Assembly: GCA_011503125.2 (NCBI GenBank)
Contig: WWBZ02000001.1
Span: 6,076,001 to 6,140,000 of the forward strand
Direction: 5' to 3'
Source: Botryosphaeria dothidea
Lineage: Eukaryota; Ascomycota; Dothideomycetes; Botryosphaeriales; Botryosphaeriaceae
DNA: 64,000 nucleotides
Part shown: one piece after another, positions 12,305 through 22,009 of the stretch
Numbering within the stretch: position 1 is the stretch's first letter
Layout of the letters: each line of letters begins with the position of its first letter
Translations under genes and position numbers: made by a program
Notes under the pieces: generated by a model
The model's database searches: none
The model's input: only the letters and a program-made list of their open reading frames with translations
Told to the model about the DNA's origin: nothing

Positions 12305-12661
12305 CTAGGATTGAACCTCCACCAGTACTACTCCTAGACTGTATATATTGTGCTCGGCTCTGAACGGCACGTTGGATTGGCCGCTCTGGTCTTCCTCTGC
12401 TCGCGTGCGCTCAGGATGCTGGTAGATGGCGCGCGTCCAGCTCTCTCCGGCCTCATCACCAGTTGACTGCGCTGCGCCGCGCCTAGTGTAGTCGAAACCA
12501 ACGGGGAACGCGGTGCCCAGGTTCTGCGGGAATCTTTTCGTTGATTTCTCGCGATGCGCGAGCCACGTCGCCGGCAGACCGTGCTTTCGATTGCGAAATC
12601 GGATGGACACATAGAGGTGATAAAGCTCATGCTTGATCTGAACGAGACAGGTCGACGCAAA
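12305..12661 (-). pseudogene. Fragment of a fungal kinase-like C-lobe
   Basis: One frame is open on the minus strand from 12661 to a stop at 12305. It carries three landmarks in the order seen in the kinase-like domains linked to fungal HeLo/HET-S-type proteins: a VGFDYTR segment, IYQHPER, and HNIYSLGVVLVEV. In intact relatives the last is followed by about 100 further residues, but here a stop comes at once. Upstream, where the catalytic loop should be, only a degenerate W-x-A-H-R-E-K-S stretch is seen, and no N-lobe could be found. I infer a decayed remnant of a heterokaryon-incompatibility-type or STAND-associated kinase gene. It could instead be an exon of an unrecognised spliced gene. 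Confidence 0.5.
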
Positions 12662-13743
12662 TCACGGCGATGGTTTTCGGAAACGCCCGCTGAGGAAAGC
12701 AACTGAGTTCGGAAAAACGATCCTGTAAAGACAATTTTACGCTCTCGAGAGGATCCAAGTGGATTAGGAAGACTGGACGCCGTCCGCCGTAGCATAGAGC
12801 GCTCGGATGTTGACTTCGGTATCCAGGATGGACGAGGGAGGACGGTGAGAAGCTATGAGTGAGCTGGGTATCAGAGCGGCAGTAAAGATTCTGGAGTAAC
12901 ATGAGGATATAGGATATCACCTGGATAATTTGCAAAACTTTCTCTTCAGAGAGCGCAAATGCCGTCAAAGAGGTTGAAGATGGAAGAGCTGAAGCAAACA
13001 TACGATGAGTACCACTCAAACTGGCAAAGGAACGAGGAGTCCATAGCACAGGCTTTCGTCCAGACTCTGTTCTGCTAGGTACAGGCTCTCGGAAGCATTA
13101 CTCTACCTTTCTTGTGGAACCACATGCCATCATATGGTTCTCACAAAGACCAACTGAACTAGGCCTCCAGCATCGGAGATTGACATACTCAAAGACGAAT
13201 CCCCGCCAAAGCGCCCAGGACACTCGCTTCGCTCAAGCTTCTCCTCGCCAAGAACGCCTCTTCCGGCCATAGTACCCACTCCAGTCTAGCTCCAGGAGAA
13301 GTCGAGCAAAACAGCAAGAAGGTTAAGCGCGGTGTTGGACTTTGGGCACGCAAGGGCATGGGGCGGTTCCGCGCGGGTGATTGCGCTCTATGCGAGTCAT
13401 CGCTACATGCCTATAAGCCGAGTAGAAGCGCGATAGTTGTTTCCGTTGGGTAATGGATTGTCGGGGACAATTTCGCAAGGAGCAGAGGAATGCAGTATGC
13501 TTTTGGTACCTTCTATAGATGTATTAGCATTTTTTCGAACTGCGGGGTTCGAGACTGCCTGGAAGCCAGTGGTTGTCTCAAGTGCTGTGTTGGTTGGCCC
13601 ATGCGGATGCCATTGTAGTCGGGATTAACTGCCGGTCCAACGTGATTCTGAAGGTATAGGTCATGAAATCGAGTCAGGCGGATGCCTGTACAAGACACCG
13701 AGTGGCACGGTCGATCACAATTCCTTTTTTCGGCGAGCCCGTC

Positions 13744-13774
13744 GTGTGTGTGTGTGTTGTTGTTGTTGTTGTTG
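13744..13774. repeat. Compound microsatellite (GT)n(TTG)n
   Basis: About seven GT units run directly into about six TTG/GTT units. Confidence 0.9.
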
Positions 13775-13978
13775 CGCTGGCGCTCGTGGCGATCTGCACC
13801 CGCCGAGACACGTTGAGAGCCACTCGTTCGGCACGTCCACACTTCCATCTCGCGTTTTTCGACCCCACCGACCTTAAACAACCCTAATTCCAGACGATCG
13901 CCGCATCCCGGACCGAGCGCCTGCACGCAATATGGTTGGAACGGCGATACCGAAGGCCGCTCCATCGGGAAGTGTTGG

Positions 13979-13999
13979 CCCCCCCCCCCCCCCCCCCCC
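13979..13999. repeat. Poly-C homopolymer, 21 bases
   Basis: Twenty-one consecutive C residues on the plus strand, outside any recognised gene. The length may be inexact because such runs are error-prone in sequencing. Confidence 0.85.
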
Positions 14000-14779
14000 T
14001 GTGCCTCGTCTGTAAGGCTACTAACCGAGATTTCCCGTCCCGGCACATCAGGCAGCCCCAGACGTTCTGAAACGCGGTTGTGGAAATGGCGCGATCCGTG
14101 TCGGTGGTCTGGACGCGACCAATCAGTTCAATTTCGTCCAAACGCTCGATGATCGTCAGACACGCGCTTGTCATGACACGGCGGCGGCATGTGTCCTCCC
14201 TTGGATGCTTGTTGGATTTTTGGCTTTAGAGTTGATGGAGACCCTTCTTCTGCTCCTGCCTATTACGACTAGCGCGGTTGGAGCTAAAAAGCCAAAGACG
14301 AAAAGTAGGCCCGCAAACCCCGAATGCGGCAACCCGGCGAAATCCTTTGCTGGCTCGTGCGAGACGCATGCTGTCATGGACGAGATTCGAAAGACAAAGA
14401 ATCCGGCCCTGAGCTGCCGAGGGAGTACAGGCACTTGTGATTGATGAGCGAGCACAACACACGACTGAGTCAATGCGTCATGGGCCGCCTCCGCCAGGAA
14501 AGGAGCGCGAGCGACGCTCGTGGCGAGGGCGCTTCTCCGGGCGTGTTTTCGAGTCCCCAATCCCGCCCTGCCGTGCACTAACCTGAATCACGGCCGGCCA
14601 GGGATCGGGCATCCGGCTCATCTGCCCATCAATGTAGCCACTCCCGTTGACCACCGCATGTGAATCATCAAATAATGACATTCCGCTAACTACAACCCGA
14701 CCATCCAATCCCATCATCGAGCGTTGCCTGCAGATCCCGCTGCGCCGTCCATCGCCGGGTAGCCCTTCCGCGCTCCCAC

Positions 14780-15385
14780 TCACAGCTCGACCTCCAGCGC
14801 CTCGCTCTCATACTCGCCGTTCAAGCCCTTCCCGCTCTTCTCCTGCCACTCGCTCGGCCCGACGCTCTCGCCCGCCCACACGTCGCCCCACGCGCCCTTG
14901 CACGACACCTTGAGCTTGCCGGACGCCTTGTCCAGCGGGACCAGCGGGCCCTTCAGCTCGAGGTCCTGCTCGCGCGCCTCGCCCGGCGCGATGGTGACGA
15001 ACTGGTCGGGGGCGGGCGGCGTCTTGCGGCCGATCTTGATGGTGTCTTTGTTGAGGCGCTCGCCCGAGGCGGCGTCGGCGACGGAGATGACGCCGAGCGG
15101 CAGCGCGGAGGGGTCGAGGGGCGTGTTCCAGGTGACGAAGGTGAGGGGCGTGTCCGGGTGCGTGTTTTTGACGCGGATGGTGATGGTTGGTGGGGACTTT
15201 GATTTCTGGGCGAGGGAGATCTGGAGGTGCGAGGGGCTGGCCATGGTGGCGGCTGTTGTGTGGAGGGAGCTGGAGGGGAGGCCGGACGGCAGGCAAATGT
15301 AGGAGGAGAGAGTCGTGAAGTTGTAGATGAGGAAGATGATGAGGGCGGAGCAGGCGATTGATCGCAAGGTCAGAATGCTGCTCAT
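14780..15385 (-). CDS. Free-standing deuterolysin-propeptide-like protein
   Basis: Single exon ending at 14780. ATGs at 15475, 15385 and 15244 give 231, 201 or 154 aa. From the 15385 start there is an N-terminal hydrophobic segment (SILTLRSIACSALIIFLIYN) like a signal anchor; from 15244 (MASPSHLQ...) the protein would be cytosolic. The body is beta-rich: LQISLAQ, ITIRVKNTHPDTPLTFVTWN, TPLDP, then IKIGRKTPPAPDQFVTIAPG. This order matches the propeptide of the deuterolysin about 1.8 kb away on the opposite strand (LDVKLQQ, VTNNGDKDLNLFVRNSFLD, LRQRTS, FASLPAG). No zinc-protease motif is present. I recognise it as a conserved fungal protein of unknown function. A role as inhibitor or folding helper for an M35 protease is inference only. 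Confidence 0.72.
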   Translation of the reverse strand: MSSILTLRSIACSALIIFLIYNFTTLSSYICLPSGLPSSSLHTTAATMASPSHLQISLAQKSKSPPTITIRVKNTHPDTPLTFVTWNTPLDPSALPLGVISVADAASGERLNKDTIKIGRKTPPAPDQFVTIAPGEAREQDLELKGPLVPLDKASGKLKVSCKGAWGDVWAGESVGPSEWQEKSGKGLNGEYESEALEVEL

Positions 15386-15591
15386 GGGGGTTGTTGGCGG
15401 TGCAGTCGTTGAGGTGGCTGTTTGTAGAGTTGCTGTAGGCAGACGTCGAAGTAGGTGCGATGTGGCTTCGAGCAAGCTTCACCGTCCAGCGATGACGTAG
15501 CGAGATATAGCCGAAAGAGGACCAGCCCACGGAGTGAGTCGGGCGCGATGCAAGGCAGAATTGGGCGAGACAGAGGGTGGAGGTCTGAATG

Positions 15592-15635
15592 ACGCAGGTA
15601 CGGTCGAATTACGCAGGTACGGTCGAATTAAGCAG
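15592..15635 (+). repeat. 19-bp direct tandem repeat, about 2.4 copies
   Basis: Two perfect 19-bp copies beginning ACGCAGGTAC lie at 15592-15610 and 15611-15629, followed by a partial degenerate copy, about 200 bp upstream of the propeptide-like gene. Confidence 0.85.
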
Positions 15636-17004
15636 GTGGCTTTGCGGAGTCGTGGCCGAAGTCAAATTATTATGCTTACTCCAACCAGAGCAGCAGCACC
15701 AACGAGCCACGCCAACCCGCTACCGTCCGCGTGCCAACCCTACCGCCGTCCGATCACGAAGCCCGCACGCCCATCAGCAGATCATGGCCCCGCTGCCGAG
15801 CGGGAAAACAACAGGGCGCATGCAGCAGGAAACGCATGAATGTTCTGGCGAGCGCCGTCAGCCTCGGGCGGCGGCGGCGCGCGCGCGCTCAGAAGGGGCG
15901 CCGCGGCCGCGGTGTCAGGCGCGATGAAACGCTGAAGCCGGTGATGCTGCCGCTTTGGACGGCCGTGATGCGGTGCGGGGCGGCAGTGGTGAGGCGCTGC
16001 AGGTTTCACGATGCAGCCCTTGAGGCGGCGGCCAAGACGGGCCCTAGTTGCTTGGATCAAAGGCCCAGCCGCGCGCATAACTGTCCTCCAAAGCGGCCAA
16101 CCCTGTCTGTGCTGGCCTGCCGTTGCACCGTCGGCTGCCGCCCGGAAACGCGACGTTTGGTTTCGGCAGTTTCGACCGTGTTTGCGAACGGAACCGCGGC
16201 GTTTCTTCAGCGCGGCCTCCAGCGAGGAGGCATGCGGCGCCCACGGGCCGTTCAGCGCGGCCGACGGAGCGGCCGACACCGGTCACAGCAGAGCCCTGGA
16301 GGCCTGGTGCAGATCTTGCTCGCAGCCACGCGCAGGGCTGTTCGGCTCAACTCCCGACGGCCTTCATCAGCCCGCCGCCCAACCACAGCCCCCGGCGCGC
16401 CGCCCTTGGCACCTCCCAAGCGCCCATGCGCCCTCCGCTCGCCAAGCTTTAGGGATTCGCCCGAAACGTTTCTCAAGCACTGTCTCCTTCCTCTGGCAGC
16501 AGCCCCGGCGCCCATCTCCATCCTGCCTGGCCTGTTTCACCCGCCCGTCCACTTTATGCTCCCTGCTTTCTCGCTTTCTAAGCCATCTCTATCCGCCATT
16601 GGCCCGTGAGAGATACGGCATCGCCCCATTTCGCAATGCCTCGACTCACGCCGCCACCGCCAAGTTGGCTCTCGCCAGCACATTCCACCGCGACTCGCCT
16701 CTCTGTGCCTCGCCCTTCCGCTGTTCGTTCCGGTCCGGCCTTTTTACCCGAACTGGGACGAAACAAATCGCCGTTTCTTCTTCGAGGCCACTGAAGGCTT
16801 GGCCCGCGGGAGTAGCCACTCCCTTTTGCTGACGTCCCGTTAACTCTAGATTAAGGCCCGGACATGTACAAGCATCCCCGTGATTGACATGCAGACAGAC
16901 CTTGCTACTTGTCCCCGCATTTTTTGCCTTGACGAAAGGCGCCCGGCTCGGTTTCCGCCAAGCTGGTCTGACGCTGGAAATTGCCCTCACTCTCTGTCGA
17001 TACT

Positions 17005-17010
17005 TATAAA
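17005..17010 (+). promoter_or_regulatory. TATA box of the deuterolysin gene
   Basis: TATAAA lies 190 bp before the ATG. It is followed by a long CT-rich leader, as is common for strongly expressed fungal secreted-protein genes. Confidence 0.45.
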
Positions 17011-17194
17011 GCACAGTCTCCTCCCAAGCCATGTCCGACTCACCACCATCACCATCACCATCTTCATTGCCTCTTTTGCGCTGGCCGCTCACTCCTTTCG
17101 GTCATCCTAACTTTCTTCATTAACCCACCGGCTTGACGCTGCTTCTACCTGTCCCTCCTTCTCCAAACATTTCCCTTCCCTCACATTCATCACC

Positions 17195-18799
17195 ATGAAG
17201 CTTTCTTCTGCCGCTGTCCACGCCACTCTGGCCTCCGTGGCCGCCTCCGCCGCCGTTGAGCTCAACAGGCGTGCCACTCCTCTGGACGTCAAGCTCCAGC
17301 AGGTTAACAACAGTGAGATCAAGGCCATCGTCACCAACAACGGTGACAAGGATCTGAACCTCTTCGTCCGCAACTCTTTCCTTGATGAGGCCGCCATTGA
17401 GAAGGCCGAGGTCTACGGTGCCGAGTCCCGCGTTGCCTTCGATGGTCTTCGCCAGCGCACCAGCATGAAGAACCTCGACACCGACTCCTTCGCTTCTCTC
17501 CCCGCTGGTCAGAGCATCGAGGCCACTTTCGACATGGCCGAGATGCACGACCTCACTCAGGGTGGTGACTTTGATGTTCTCACCCAGGGTGCCATTCCCT
17601 ACGCCGAGGGCAACACCACTGACATCGTTGGTGCCGTTCCCTACCTGAGCAACCGCCTCAAGGCCAACGTCCTTGCTGCCCACGCCACCAAGGTCCGCCG
17701 TGCCTTCCTTGACAAGATCGAGGAGATCAAGAAGCGCTCTACCCTCACCGACTGCTCCGGAGAGAAGCAGACCTCGACCACCACTGCCATGCAGAACTGC
17801 CAGAAGCTTGCCTCTGCCGCCGCCGAGGCCGCCACGGCCGACAACGCCGCTTTCAGCGACATCTTCAAGAACGCCGACCCGGCCGAAGTCAAGAAGGTCC
17901 TCAACGCTGTTGCTGAGGAGTGCGGTTCCACCACCGGCGGCGTCGCGACCTACTACTGCGACCAGAACTCGGTCCCCTCGCAGTTCGCCTCCGGCGGCTG
18001 CCAGAGCCAGGTGCTCGCCTACACGATGCCCTCGCAGTCGCTCGTCGTCAACTGCGACCTGTACTACAGCGCGCTGCCCGCACTGACCGACACCTGCTAC
18101 GACCAGGACCAGGCCACCACCACCCTCCACGAGTTCACCCACTTGTCCGAGATCAAGGGCACCGACGACCTCGGCTACGGCTACTCCGCCGCCACCCAGC
18201 TCTCCGGCTCCCAGGCCCTCAACAACGCCGACAGCTACGCCCTCTTCGCCAACGCCATCGCCAACAACTGCGGCGCCGGCGGCTCCTCGGGCTCCAGCTC
18301 CTCCACCTCGGGTGGTTCGTCCAGCAGCGGCTCCTCTGGCAGCGGCACTTCGACCGGCAGCGGTTCCGGCACCGCCACGACCCCTGACGCGGGCTCTGGC
18401 TCTGGCTCTGGCACGGGCTCCGGTATTGGCGGCATCTCCACGCCCATCTCCGGCGGCGGGTCTTCGTCCGGCTTCGGCTCCGGCGGCACTGGCACTGGCT
18501 CCGGCTTTGGTGGCATCTCCACGCCTGGCTTTGGCTCTGGTGGCACTGGTACCGGCTCCGGCTTTGGCGGCGTCTCCACGCCCGGCTTCGGCTCTGGCGG
18601 CACCGGCACTGGATCTGGCATCGGTGGCATCTTCACTCCCCCTGCTGGCTCTGGCTCCTCTGGATTCGGCTCCTCCGGCACCGGTGCGGGCTCAAGCTCT
18701 GACACTTCGTCTGGCTCCGGTTGGTTCTCGTGGCCGCCGAGCTGGCTGACTTCGTCCGGCCGCGTGAGCAAGGGCGACCACTTCAGCTACTCTGACTAA
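17195..18799 (+). CDS. Deuterolysin (M35 metalloprotease) with long Gly/Ser-rich tail
   Basis: Single exon, 534 aa. Signal peptide at about residues 1-19, then a propeptide ending at the kexin-type site KKR (179-181), with the mature enzyme beginning STLTDC. The zinc site is HEFTH (312-316) with Glu313 as catalytic base. The aspzincin motif GTDDLGYGY supplies Asp325 as third ligand. Multiple Cys residues are placed as in known deuterolysins, and the catalytic domain ends with NNCGAGG near residue 362. Typical family members stop about here. This one continues for about 170 residues of Gly/Ser/Thr, including a 19-residue unit repeated three times, and ends WFSWPPSWL plus a short polar tail. 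Codons are strongly C-ending, suggesting high expression. Role: secreted neutral protease. The tail could act as a wall or surface linker (inference). Confidence 0.93.
   Translation: MKLSSAAVHATLASVAASAAVELNRRATPLDVKLQQVNNSEIKAIVTNNGDKDLNLFVRNSFLDEAAIEKAEVYGAESRVAFDGLRQRTSMKNLDTDSFASLPAGQSIEATFDMAEMHDLTQGGDFDVLTQGAIPYAEGNTTDIVGAVPYLSNRLKANVLAAHATKVRRAFLDKIEEIKKRSTLTDCSGEKQTSTTTAMQNCQKLASAAAEAATADNAAFSDIFKNADPAEVKKVLNAVAEECGSTTGGVATYYCDQNSVPSQFASGGCQSQVLAYTMPSQSLVVNCDLYYSALPALTDTCYDQDQATTTLHEFTHLSEIKGTDDLGYGYSAATQLSGSQALNNADSYALFANAIANNCGAGGSSGSSSSTSGGSSSSGSSGSGTSTGSGSGTATTPDAGSGSGSGTGSGIGGISTPISGGGSSSGFGSGGTGTGSGFGGISTPGFGSGGTGTGSGFGGVSTPGFGSGGTGTGSGIGGIFTPPAGSGSSGFGSSGTGAGSSSDTSSGSGWFSWPPSWLTSSGRVSKGDHFSYSD
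18470..18640 (+). repeat. Coding 57-bp tandem repeat in the deuterolysin tail
   Basis: Three in-frame copies of 57 bp at 18470, 18527 and 18584. Each encodes GFGSGGTGTGSGFGGISTP with small changes (FGGV, IGGIF). A weaker related unit precedes them. Copy number may vary between strains. Confidence 0.85.
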
Positions 18800-19881
18800 A
18801 TGATCGATGGTGTGCAAATTGAGGGGGTTCTTCTACGGGGGCCGCCTGCAGCGAGCGGGATTTTTTGACCTTCTTGACCTTTTTGATTCTGTACATATAA
18901 CTGTTTGATACCTATATGGTGCAAGGTGGTGGAGATATGAGATCTTCGTGACGGAGATTTTCTCACTCCTTTGCTGGGGTTCACTTTTGAAGAAAAATCT
19001 AGGACGATTGGAACGTCCTTGTTCATGACACTTTGCTCCCTGCTCTCGGTTATTCGTGATGGGCCGTGATTGTAATCAGCGCAATTCGATGTAGATGATC
19101 TCGGGGCTGACTCGAGGGACTACAGCTCTTTTGCCTATTTGGACCGCCGAGACTACAAATTCGTCAACTGTATCTCCGTGCCCACCGATCGTCGCAAGAT
19201 TAGGTTCCTGTTACTTTTTAGGATGCCGGTCAATGCCGATGCGCGGTACGACATGCCTCGCGAAGCACGGTCTGGAGGTATATTTCCGAATGAGCCAAAG
19301 GAACCATCCGCAAAAGGTTCTGGACTCATCAAGATAGCGTCCTTGCCGCAATCATCTCAGTGTATCTCTACCAAAAACTTTTCGAAAGTGTGGTTTCCCT
19401 CCGAGAATCAAATTCAATAAAGACAGAATTCCACATCCACCAACTTGATCATCTCCCTTACCTCGAAGAGTTGCTCTGAACTCTTCTACAGCATACCGCG
19501 TAGGCGCAGAAGTACACATTAAAGTATTGAATATACAAGAAACAGTTTCAATATTGATATGCTTCATGAAAGCCAGTTGGCCTGCGCTTATTTACATTTT
19601 TTCCCTCACCGCGAACGTACCCAACGTCTTCCATCTACCTTTACAGCCGCGAAAAATCCCCACTTGCCAAATGCCTCACATCCAATGGCACCTACACTCC
19701 AAAATCCGGGGCATGTTGTAAGCAACACGTCTATCGTTGTTTGCCATCTCCGGGAACTGCACCAACAGAGACACCATTTCAGCCTCGACTGGACGTCGTT
19801 GCCTGAACCCATGGTCCGTGCGCACAGCTCCATCACATCGTCCCATAAACTCCTCCACACACCCAACTCTCCTCCCTCACC
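18800..19881. other. Intergenic, no gene recognised
   Basis: 3' region of the deuterolysin gene and upstream region of the F-box-like gene. ORFs up to 93 codons have no support. Confidence 0.45.
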
Positions 19882-21206
19882 ATGGCCCGCTTCAGCGACC
19901 TCAGCGCCGAGGTCGTCGACCTCATCCTCTCGCACCTCCACCCGCCGCCCCTCCGCCACAACTCGACCGAAGCCGACCTCGCCGCGCAGCACGCCGCCTC
20001 CGCACCCGCCTTCCGCGCGCTCGCCCTCACCAGTCGCGCGCTCGCCGGCCCCGCCACCGCGCACCTCTACGCGACCCTCAGCCTGCGCCTCGCGTACCCG
20101 CGCTGTGGACGTACTGGAACCAGGGCGCGCTGACGGCCGACGCGGCCGCGCTGCTCGCCGGCGGGTTGCCGCGCGTGCGCGACCTGCAGCTGCGCACGTT
20201 CGGTGGGCTCGTGTACGGCGACGGCGCGGGCGCGCGGGCGCTCGGGTGCGTGCGTGCGCGCGCGCTGCCGCGGCTGGCGTCGCTGTACTTGAACTGCCGG
20301 GCTTGGGTGGGCGATGTGGTGCGGCTGGTGGTGCTGACGCGGGTCGAGGCGGTGCGGGTGACGAGCGTGGGGATGGGTCGGCCGGGGGGCAGGGGCGTGG
20401 TGAGGGACGTGCCGGGGAGGAAGGAGGTGTTGCGGGACTTGCGGATCGATGAGGAGGTGGAGTGGGACGGGTTGGGGGTGCTGCTGAGGTCGATCGGGGA
20501 CTGCAGGCGGCTGGGCTTGGGCGGGTCGTGGGCGGTCAAGAGCGAGGATGGGGTGCCGGAGCAGACGGCTTCGAGGCGGCGGATTAGGGAGGCGCTGGAG
20601 CCGGCGAGAGACGTGTTGGAGCTTTTGCGCTTGCGGTGTATGAGCTGGATCCTCGACGATACGACCGCTCTGGATTTGCATTGCTTCTCGGTGCTAAAGG
20701 TCTTGTCCGTGGACTCGCGGTGCTTCTTCTCGCAAAGCCAAGGGAAGCGAGATATCTCTTCTTGGCTGCCTCTGTGCCTCGAGTATCTTGAGGTATGATT
20801 TATATTCCTGCCATGTAGGATGTGGTTGTTGATTTTTGCGCAGCTCGTTTTCAACTACACCGATGCTGCTGCTATCTTTGCCGACTGCTGGTCACGAGAA
20901 GATGATCATCAGTGGCTCGTGGATATAGCTCGCAACAAGCACACGAGTTATCCACAGCTGCGTCGCTTGTATGTCCAGGATCTGTGGGAACAACAGGAGA
21001 AGAACCTTACCATCAGGGCCCTGAGATATTGGCATGTACCCGTTGATGTTGAGGCTGAATTCTCAATGGCTGAGATAGAACTCAGAGTGGTGATTCGGGC
21101 TATTGGCCAAGAGCCATGCGAAGCACCAAAATGCATAGTTCTCCCCGACAAGGGCCTCAACGATGAAAACTTGGACGAGGACACTTGGGCTGAGTATTTC
21201 GCATAG
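19882..21206 (+). CDS. F-box-like protein with an internal frame break
   Basis: The N-terminus (from 19882) reads FSDLSAEVVDLILSHL and continues to HLYATLSL, the usual opening of fungal F-box-like proteins that recruit substrates to SCF ubiquitin ligases. That frame hits a stop at 20133. The continuation (ALWTYWNQGALTAD, then leucine-rich text) is in the next frame from about 20100 to 20792. No intron of workable size connects them, so a one-base change near 20098-20106 is needed. An intron at 20793-20843 (51 nt) joins to a last exon 20844-21206 ending WAEYFA. The break may be a sequencing error in very GC-rich DNA or a true lesion making this a pseudogene. Base composition falls sharply from about 20600 onward. 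Confidence 0.6.
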
Positions 21207-22009
21207 ACGAGGTTATTCTGAGCCAACCGCGAGCTTAGGCAGCTTACCTCTGTAATTTTAACTCGACGGATTGACAGCTAGAGAATTAGCAAACATGTAG
21301 ACTCCAGACCATCAGCAACGCCTGCGCATATGCCTGCAGCCTTACGCTTGATATTAGAGGCGCACCGGGGACTCTTTTGGTTGTTAATACTTTCACGTTC
21401 AGAAAAACTGGGCCTCAGACCTAGATCCGAGTTCTGAAAACGCGGAGGAAAGTACTCTGCTATGTTGCAATTCGTCCAAACCGTCTGCCGACTAACCTCT
21501 GATAGCTTCCTACTTTTGTGCATTCTCTGCGGACATCATTCAGGCACATGATCAGTCAGCTGCGGCAAATTTATCGGTGGGTCTGGCTACGGAACACGAT
21601 TTAGCTTCAACTTTCGCGCATGACCCCACGACCACCGACGTTTATAGATTCGGGGGCTGTGCACTTTGTACACAAATTTGTCCCATTATTGACGCTGAAG
21701 CTCCACATAGGCTGCTGCCTGTGACGTTGTGCAACAGCGATCATGCACTTGAAGCTGATAATGAGCACGTGGGGGCCAGAAAGGTTGGCGAAGAAGGCAA
21801 TGATGATCCGGTCTTCACGCTCAGCCTTGCAGTATCGTGCTCCGTGTGCCACACCTTATAAATTGGTGATTACACGTTCGGAACAAGGCTGAACTGCGGC
21901 CCCAGCATCACGCCGACTGAATGATTAGAGTGTCATCCGCGCTTTTGCTCCGTCCTCTCTTCACTTGTCGAAATCGGTCTTTCTTCCTGACACACGAAAT
22001 TTTTCGGGC
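21207..22009. other. Intergenic, upstream of the DUF3433 gene
   Basis: No gene recognised. A TATAAA at 21857-21862 lies 153 bp before the chosen start of the DUF3433 gene. Confidence 0.45.

Larger units (their letters stand above)
12662..14779. other. Gene-poor stretch with simple repeats
   Basis: About 2.1 kb with no supportable gene. ORFs on both strands overlap one another and lack domains. It holds a GT/GTT microsatellite and a long poly-C run, listed separately. Some of it may be decayed sequence belonging to the kinase remnant beside it. Confidence 0.45.
15386..17194. other. Divergent intergenic region, GC-rich
   Basis: Separates the propeptide-like gene from the deuterolysin. Two overlapping plus-strand ORFs of 292 and 273 codons (15731-16832) use different frames of the same GC-rich DNA and show only low-complexity Arg/Pro/Ala sequence, so they are not called. 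The last 200 bp contain a TATA box and a pyrimidine-rich leader before the deuterolysin ATG. Confidence 0.5.

Noticed and set aside
12307..12320. Sequence resembling a reversed tRNA B box (GGATTGAACC)
   Set aside because: It lacks the full B-box length, and no A box or cloverleaf could be built around it.
15731..16832. Two overlapping plus-strand ORFs of 292 and 273 codons
   Set aside because: They occupy the same GC-rich DNA in different frames, encode Arg/Pro/Ala low-complexity text and have no domain; the lack of stops follows from high GC.
17120..18142. 340-codon minus-strand ORF opposite the deuterolysin gene
   Set aside because: It mirrors the strongly C-ending codons of the real gene on the other strand and encodes Gly/Val-rich text without features.
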